From the NCBI GenBank assembly GCA_037893245.1, contig JBAIAA010000810.1, positions 1-64,000 of the forward strand: a stretch of DNA of 64,000 nt, given 5' to 3'. A model generated the notes under the pieces. That model was not told where the DNA came from. It made no database searches and saw only the letters and a program-made list of their open reading frames with translations. This stretch comes from Crossaster papposus (Eukaryota > Echinodermata > Asteroidea > Velatida > Solasteridae). Shown here in pieces: positions 58,696 through 64,000 of the stretch (the stretch's first letter is position 1; each line of letters starts with the position of its first letter). A program made the translations under genes and the position numbers.

Positions 58696-61600
58696 GTAAG
58701 TCCTCTCACTTTTTTGCTTCTGGTCTTCTGTTAGTACTAGCTGAGTCCAACTATGGCACAGATGCTTTAGGTGGAAAGTAGAGTCTGATATCAGATTTGA
58801 AATGGTTGAAGAAATTTGAGAAAATTTGGGTTTTGATTCCAAAAACTAACTGAAGTACTTGTTGAATGAGGAAGAGGGACATTGTCTTAAAGAGGAGAGT
58901 GAAGTCTACATATTGTTGTGCTAATTTAGAATGATGTGTGATAGAATGGTGTCTGATTCACAAGAGCAAGAGAATAGTGGTTTTGTTTCCTAAAAAATAA
59001 ATAATGTGTTGGCAAAAAATTAAGAGTGTTTGGACGAGAGTGTTGGTGAGAAAATGTGATGAGACCAGGACATTGGATTGTCGTCTACAAGAAGCGCTGT
59101 AGAGAAAACGGCTCAGAGATCAAAGAGGCAAAAGATGATCAATGGCTTTGTTTTTAGAAAGAGGAGAATCAGCTCGATGTCCAAGCAGATATTCACCTCC
59201 CCGTCCAAGCAGGTAATATCCGTCCAAGCAGGTAATACTGCCCTCTTATGTGTATTATGTGCCAGTTTCTCCAGCTGCCTCAGGATATTTGTTTGCTGCC
59301 CTCTGCCTTCTTTCTTCAATTTCTTTACAGCCGTAGTGCACTCAGAATCTGTGCCAAGGTGTATGCTGCCCTCTCTTTTGATTTTGTCAATGTACATAAT
59401 TATAAGGTTTGACTATTATTTGCAATAACTGTATTTGTTTAGGACCAGAATGACCGATGCTGCTGAAAATGTATTCCCAATGTCATCCATCCCAGAAGGG
59501 TTATTCACTTGAATCTCAAATTCTTATTTTGTTTCTTTTGTCAGTAAATAAAAGATGCAAGCTGGGATTTGCTCATATTGAATAATATTTTACTTAAATT
59601 ACAGTCGTCAGGCTTCTTTGCAACAACATTTTTTTCTTTAGGGCAAAATGAAATCAAATCTTCCCTGGACCTATACACCAATTCCATTAGGCTATTAATA
59701 TTCAGGTCCGTAATCCCATTGAATGATTATACGATATTTATTGAGTCAGCAGGCAGTATTAATTCAAGTGAACTTGGGGCTCACATGAGCAATTTTATCA
59801 AACGCTGCACGGGCTGCGATCGCATCGGAAAGTGTCCGTAGATTTCATGCTTTACTGACTGCAGGTGGCTGGTATAATTAAGATGTAAGGCTTCATTAAA
59901 GGAAGGTGGAGGCCTTTTCTTAGATTAGGGAAGCCCAGCAATAGATGGGAGAGATTGGGAGCTGACAAAGGAGCTTGCACATTCAGCTGTAGCCTACTGG
60001 TCTGTGCTTGCAGGCTTCGGTCCAGCAATCTACTTGTGTATCAAAGCTGAACAATAAAATGCATGGGATTTTTCTTTTGAACAAAAAAAGCACTACTTTG
60101 TAGTTATTACAATTTTTCTTTCTTGCCATATCCCTTTTTTGGTTGGGGAAGAGGAGGTTTAGATGAGGGGGAGGTTTGGATGAGGGGGAGGTTTAGAGGA
60201 TGGGGAGGGGGCATGTTTTGTCATGGAAATCTTGTTTGTTGGTGCATTTCATCATCCTCTCTTATTGTCGCTTTCACAAATATTCCATAAGTTTGGAGGA
60301 ACAAAATATGGTGAGGTTTTTGTTAAATTGTCAAACTTGACATCTGATCGTCTAGTTTTATCGTGCTCTGGTTCAGAGCCAAAGGCAGTGCAGACATGTT
60401 AATAACATTTTTTGTTTGCACTTTGCAAGAAGATCTTGCAATATACATTTAGGTTTGGTGCCATGTACCAGTGTCACACCACTTCATCTCTATCTACTAG
60501 ATGACTATATTTATTTATAAACCCTAACTCACCAGGGTTTGCATTATAATTATATTAAAATTGGAGGATTCAGGACCTGCGACACTATTGCAGTATGAAA
60601 GAAAAAAACATCCAGGAAAACTGATTTGTTTTAGTGGGATTTAAGATTTATTCAATGCTTCCATTCTAAACAAGACTCTAGTTCTCTTTTTCCGTCTATC
60701 AATTTAGTGATGGAACACCGGGCATGAGCTCTCTCTGCTCAAATTGAATTGAGTCAGACCGTTTATGCTTGGTTGACGAGTTTATCAAGTTAAACACACT
60801 GAAGCATACTAGCATTTGAAATATCGCTGGAAAGTAGTCCCAAGCATCAAACTCAACTTGTGAATTTTATGGTTAATTATACCTTAGGTTGCAATTTCCT
60901 TCTGTCAATATTTTTACCTCTTTAAGATTCATCTTTGAGCATGGTCCACAGATAAGACTATCTACCTACTAGAAGCCTTATTCATAATGCATCCCTTGGA
61001 AGCTCTTGCTCCGATACGCGCTTCCGATTATCAAGTGTGTAGCTCCTCACCTTCCTTTATGCTAATATTTCTCCCTCGGAGATGTGTGATCAATTATCTT
61101 GAGTTTGTTCCGCGCACGCTAAATGGTAATGCATACTTGGTGAGTGCTCATGCTTCAAAACCCTCACATTTCTCACCGTCGAACGTCGTGCCGACACTTA
61201 ACCGCTTTTATTTGAACCGTCTGTAGACATATTCACTGAAAGAGAAAATGCTACCCTGGAAGGATGTATACAAAGCTCTGAGATTGTCTAGCTGATCATC
61301 TTAATGCACACACCTTTGAAGTTTAAGAAGTCCGAAACCGCGCAGCTACATCATGCTCAATTTAACCCCCAAATCTGAAGCAGGAATCTGGGTATTCCAG
61401 CAAAACACTTCCCCGAAATCTAGACGAAGCCTCGGCTTTTAGGAAGTAGAATTTTTATTTTGTTATTAGATCTAATCAATGTTCTCTCGTCGAGCCATCC
61501 GTAATTAACTCATCCATCCGATGTCCCATCGAGTTGTTGGCCTCCCTCGATCACTGGGGCGTAAGTTATCATTTCTGGGTCACTAAATAGTCATTGCACT

Positions 61601-64000
61601 GGCCTACGAGTAGGTTTATACCAGAAGAACTATGAGGTTCTCTGCAGGATCCGTCAGTTAGTGGTTTGTCAAACCATGGATGTGTTCCTGACTTCGTCTT
61701 TACCAGATTGTTGATGCCCATTACTTGGAATTTGCTCAGTATCAGTTCAAGTTTTTCTTCAGGAAAATCAAATCCTTCAGGGTGAATCTAAAGTTAGGAG
61801 TGTTTGCATTTGGTTTGAACATCAAAAAAGCTTGAAAATAAATTTAAATTTAAAGATGTAGGCAAATTTAAAACTGGAGTCTAGGTTTGAAATATGACCA
61901 TGCAGTAGCCATCTTGAAATTTGTACTTGTCAAAAAGTCCCTACCCCTCCATTAAAAATGATACAGTAAAATACCCTCCCTTTTATCCCCTCCAATAAAA
62001 ATGGCTTTAGGGGTATGGGAGGCTGAATTCTTAAGCAGAACATAGCTGTCGAGCAAATTAAATTACAGCAATGTTCCATTTAACAGCATGAATCCCCAGA
62101 CTGTTTGTAACAACAAACCACCAAACTCTGAAAATGTCTTCCAAAACTCTGGATTTTTTTCTTTTCTGCAACGGCCAGGAAATGGGGTCCTCCCTGTGGT
62201 GTTAACGAAATGATTTATTCTCTGAAGAGCTACCAACTGACTGCAGGTTTCGATTCAATCATTTATCAAAATTGGCTCTGGTGTACACCTGTATTTAAAG
62301 TGTTGAAATGTTGTGGGGTGTGTAGCATCATAACATGATTCAATATTGGGGACTGCATTCGTCAACAACTACAAGTTTTAGATCAGTTGTCAACATATTT
62401 TTCTGTGTTGTTGAGATCAGATTTTTTCGACATGATTTTCGTGAGTTGTTCTTTGGTCGCTGTACATTTCAGGCTGTATATTGGTGAGTAGCTAGCTGCA
62501 AGAAACGTCAAAAATTCCCCGCACTGTATTGAAAATCTGTGTAGTGTGATTGGTTGTTTTTTAAAAAGATGGTTTTGTGCGTTCACACTTTGTAGTGCAA
62601 GTTAAATACTAGCCAAAAATAGAAACGCAACAAAGTAGCTTTTAAGATAATCTTGAAGGATGGACGGCCAGTATGCCTGCGGAGGTTGATGAGCCCGATG
62701 CGATCGCGAGTTAATTTATGCATTGACTACAAGGGATCTTGCATGTATGCATGTTTTATAATGAAGTGGTTTTTCTTTTTGAAGTTGCGTTTCTTTTTAT
62801 TGGCTAGAATAGCCAATTTGGTGCCAGGTTTTGCAAATTCAATCACATGAAATCTGGGATTGCTTCAGCAGATTGATCTTGAAATGTGCTTTATCAAAAC
62901 ATACTGGGTACTTTAAAAAATGTGCATTAATACAGATTTTGCCACTTTTTTAAAAGCCAGCTACAGACCATTGCAGATAGTATTGTGTTTATAAATATCT
63001 GAACTACATGAATCTCGAAAAAAAAATATGGCATTCCAGTTCTTCAGTTTATATAAACAGTCCCTTAAAGCTATCCGACTATCCTTCAACTGAATTTTAA
63101 AGCCACCGGATATCCTTCAACTGAATTGTCAACTTTTATCACTTTGTTATTGACAAAATGGTCACCTAGAGGAGACAGCTTTTGAAATCTTACCATTTTC
63201 AAAACAAGTTAAAGAGATTTGGTACAATTCTTGGATTTGTGTAGGTTCTGTAAATCTTTAATTTCTCAAAAGACTTTTCCTTGTGGCAAACCGCTCTCCA
63301 ATTTTGTCTCTTCTGTTTCAACAGTCGGTTTCCACAGTTATATTTGTCAAGTAGTTGAACAAATTGTGGTAAACCATATCAACCATTTGGCAAACCTTTT
63401 GCTAGCTGTCAGAGTTGTCTAAAACAGACAACGTTATTTTAATGTTTTACAATTCTGTAGCATGCTTATTAAGTTTATACTTTCTAAGCTTGTTTCCATT
63501 TTAGGAGGAAAGAAAAAGCCTGCTACTTTGTATTTTGCTCTTAATTTTTTTTCCTTGTAGGCCTAAGTGATCAACAGACCTTGAGACAATAAATCCACTT
63601 AGTCAACAGTGGGGCTTAAAAAACAATCTGCATTCATGAATGCGAAATGTATTTCAAGCTCTCTGCCATATGGCAGGTGTGTATCATGTTAACTCAGATT
63701 ATCTGGCTGTTTGCTAAATGGCTTGATCTAGATGGTAAACCTACAATAAATTGTCTTTATCTGTAAACTGTTTCCACCTGGTACTTCGAGATGAGTTGTT
63801 TCGTTATTAATAAATGTTCAAGTTTATAATATAAAAACAATTTCAAGTTGGATGTGAATTGGTTAAGGCAAGCAGACAGACGTTCCTCATTTGGAAGAGT
63901 TGGCAAGGAATGACCCAGGGTGAGACAATTGACTTCTTTCCAAAGGGTTCATCAATATTTCCTGTCACGTGCTCGTCATGATATGAAAGATGTTAAGTAA
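58696..64000 (+). other. Intron, truncated by the window end
   Basis: No further NAV exon was recognised; the expected next block (-HLVAAFE-SL-like) was not found. It contains an 18-bp tandem duplication CCGTCCAAGCAGGTAATA at about 59201-59236, a GAGGTTTAGATGAGGGG-type tandem repeat at 60150-60208 and a short duplication of TATCCTTCAACTGAATT near 63080-63128. Otherwise it is unremarkable AT-rich DNA. Confidence 0.75.
60150..60208. repeat. Purine-rich tandem repeat, about 19-bp unit
   Basis: Three units of GAGGTTTRGATGAGGGG, the last one degenerate. Confidence 0.8.

Larger units (their letters stand above)
3271..64000 (+). other. NAV: Neuron navigator (NAV/UNC-53) gene, partial at both ends
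   Basis: This is the gene span as seen in the window. Twelve exons join with GT-AG splice sites and consistent phases into one open frame of 1850 codons. The product matches neuron navigators in domain order: a CH domain (begins IYTDWANHFLEKAG, ends GLFFALSRFKQQ), a Ser/Pro/Gln/basic linker, the block SGYVSDGDILHRNAQLSDIA, then DGMAAVREFLQK, then SISSGISDTIAEISTDEN, then MVRSNSMSAS with HGSALSLASQGSSLY, then a coiled-coil start. NAV proteins act in the cytoplasm on microtubules and actin during axon guidance and cell migration. The N-terminal exon(s) upstream of the CH domain and the C-terminal coiled coils and AAA+ ATPase are not in the window. Vertebrates have three paralogues (NAV1-3). I did not assign this copy to one, since a pre-duplication single orthologue is expected in an invertebrate. 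Confidence 0.93.

Noticed and set aside
59078..59428. Possible extra NAV exon after 58695
   Set aside because: The frame has Lys/Ser-rich sequence and a CAG|GTAATA donor-like site, but it does not match the expected coiled-coil continuation and lacks a clear acceptor.

Overview
The window is eukaryotic: intron-rich genomic DNA from an animal, most likely an invertebrate deuterostome. An echinoderm-type marine genome is my best guess, from the AT-rich introns, the many ACATGTA and ACCGGTA words, the tRNA-derived SINEs and the long G/C homopolymers; I could not verify the species. There is one recognisable protein-coding gene, on the + strand and partial at both ends: a neuron navigator (NAV / UNC-53 family) orthologue. 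NAV proteins are large cytoskeletal regulators of neurite outgrowth and cell migration. They have an N-terminal calponin-homology (CH) domain, a long serine/proline/basic-rich microtubule-binding region, coiled coils and a C-terminal AAA+ module.

Twelve coding exons chain together with GT-AG borders and matching phases: 3271-3388, 3965-4017, 21752-21824, 24829-25190, 25568-25790, 26501-26518, 28171-28185, 28552-28713, 28820-31142, 55129-57018, 57897-58113 and 58600-58695. Together they are 5550 bp, or exactly 1850 codons. They cover the CH domain, two polyglutamine tracts, two SxIP (EB-binding type) motifs, the conserved YVSDGD / SISSGISDTI blocks and the start of the first coiled coil. The first exons, the remaining coiled coils and the AAA+ domain lie outside the window.

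Three features suggest isoform regulation. (1) A candidate internal first exon at about 52921-53036, inside the 24-kb intron, splices in phase to the 55129 exon and would give a short isoform without the CH domain. (2) Two in-phase microexons of 18 and 15 bp lie between exons 5 and 8. (3) A decayed tandem copy of the CH exon (3469-3668) has gained a good acceptor and donor and carries an in-frame stop, so it looks like a poison exon.

Layout: 1-3270 is upstream intron with a TTAA-flanked MITE. 3271-4017 holds the CH exons and the duplicated exon. 4018-21751 is a large intron with a second MITE copy, a 1.4-kb DNA-transposon-like element and a 23-bp minisatellite. 21752-31142 is the CH end and the low-complexity linker. 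31143-55128 is a large intron with SINEs, a 1.5-kb element with 41-bp perfect terminal inverted repeats and GC-rich tandem repeats, a fold-back element and the candidate alternative first exon. 55129-58695 holds three more exons. 58696-64000 is intron with no exon seen. No intact RNA gene, CRISPR array or autonomous transposon gene was found.
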